Assembly (NCBI RefSeq): GCF_021484805.1 | Contig: NZ_CP090557.1 | Location: 4,538,001 to 4,602,000 of the forward strand | Source of the DNA: Tellurirhabdus bombi | Lineage (GTDB): Bacteria > Bacteroidota > Bacteroidia > Cytophagales > Spirosomataceae | Reading direction: 5' to 3' | DNA: 64,000 bases | Part shown: positions 63,424 to 64,000 of the stretch, one piece after another | How positions within the stretch are numbered: position 1 is the stretch's first letter | Layout of the letters: each line of letters begins with the position of its first letter | The notes under the pieces: generated by a model | Database searches by the model: none | The model's input: only the letters and a program-made list of their open reading frames with translations | What the model was told of the DNA's origin: nothing | Position numbers and translations under genes: made by a program

Positions 63424-64000
63424 CTATTTTTTGAGCATAAGAAGGAATTCTCTACGGTCTTTTATATCCAAGAGTAGGTAGATATTTTTGATATGGTATT
63501 TCACTGTATTTTCGGAAATAAATAATTTCTCAGCAATCATTTTATTAGACATCCCTAGTGCGAGGCACTCCAATACTTCCTGCTGCCGCTCTGAAAGCTT
63601 ATTCCAGGGTTCCTTTTCCCAATCAATTTTGGCGGAAAGCAGAGGCTTCTGCTGGGAGCGTTGAACTTCTAACTCCGAAGAAATCCGCAAGGATTCTTTT
63701 TCAATCCGGTGCTGTCGACGACGAAAGCTATAGAGCCAGCCCAGCAACGCAGCAACAACAACCAACAGGCTAATCAGCGCGAGGGTGAGATACTTTTTAT
63801 TGGTCTGCTCCTGCTGTAGCTTTTGATTTTTTTCGGCGATCAGAATAGCTTCCTTTTGATTGTGCAGAGAGGAAATTTTGGTTTCGCGCGCATATTCTTT
63901 ATTAAGGCTATCCAGTTTTTTCTGGACCAGCGCAATGCCAGGCAGGTTATTACGTCCCTCGTAGATGTGCAGCAGCTCTTCATATGCGTACAGATGGTAC
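63424..64000 (-). CDS. 3' part of a LuxR-type membrane regulator, cut by the window edge
   Basis: The frame is open to the right edge. The visible 191 residues have an N-terminal part consistent with the end of a tetratricopeptide region (YHLYAYEELLHIYEG), a coiled coil (SLHNQKEAILIAEKNQKLQQ), a membrane helix (LTLALISLLVVVAALLGWLY), a linker and a LuxR-type HTH (LSERQQEVLECLALGMSNKM, SENTVKYHIKNIY). It resembles TPR-LuxR regulators of Bacteroidota. Confidence 0.88.
   Translation of the reverse strand, partial: YHLYAYEELLHIYEGRNNLPGIALVQKKLDSLNKEYARETKISSLHNQKEAILIAEKNQKLQQEQTNKKYLTLALISLLVVVAALLGWLYSFRRRQHRIEKESLRISSELEVQRSQQKPLLSAKIDWEKEPWNKLSERQQEVLECLALGMSNKMIAEKLFISENTVKYHIKNIYLLLDIKDRREFLLMLKK

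Overview
The window comes from a Bacteroidota genome, most likely order Cytophagales and near Spirosoma or Larkinella. The signs are a SusC/SusD pair, a type IX secretion sorting domain, promoters of the TAnnTTTG type, DISM and LytS/LytTR signalling proteins, and a tmRNA tag of the GETNYALAA type found in this phylum. No rRNA, tRNA, CRISPR array or intact insertion sequence was seen.

From 1 to 21.2 kb lies a locus for rhamnogalacturonan and rhamnose use. It holds the 5' end of a gene leaving the left edge (possibly rhamnose isomerase), a GntR/LacI-type regulator, the rhamnose transporter rhaT, two PL11 rhamnogalacturonan lyases, a GH28 enzyme and a SusCD pair. Inserted in it are a two-component system, a TlpA-like protein, a DUF2911 protein and a membrane-tethered HTH protein. 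Four or five promoters share a tandem 10-bp direct repeat (consensus near CAGRAGRGTW CAGNARRGTT) set exactly 17 bp before a -7 box. This points to one activator controlling uptake, depolymerisation and rhamnose import. A GH88 enzyme for unsaturated uronides lies apart, at 49.8-51.0 kb.

From 21.5 to 40.1 kb are mostly housekeeping genes: an ECF sigma factor with a putative anti-sigma and a Spy-like protein, the fused acyl-CoA mutase icmF, a GH63-like glucosidase, a penicillin/AHL acylase, a copper ATPase with its chaperone, an atypical SDR, a NUDIX hydrolase, an aminotransferase and the tmRNA gene ssrA.

From 40.1 to 49.4 kb is the most unusual part. A six-gene minus-strand operon reads PqqD-like, HPr-kinase-like, two GT2 glycosyltransferases, nucleotidyltransferase, Amj-like flippase. 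The PqqD-like protein carries a C-terminal tail that looks like a RiPP leader or substrate. Divergent from it is an AT-rich, probably acquired ATP-grasp gene. At 49.1-49.3 kb is a monocistronic gene for a double-glycine-leader peptide with an alternating amphipathic strand.

From 51.2 to 64 kb the window is rich in signalling genes: an orphan IS630-type HTH, two paralogous LytS kinases around a LytTR regulator (with a 68-bp identical DNA block), a DISM-type histidine kinase, an AraC regulator, a single-domain response regulator, a stand-alone LytTR protein and a truncated LuxR-type membrane regulator. Two lipoproteins, one with a PKD domain and a duplicated beta-helix, lie among them.
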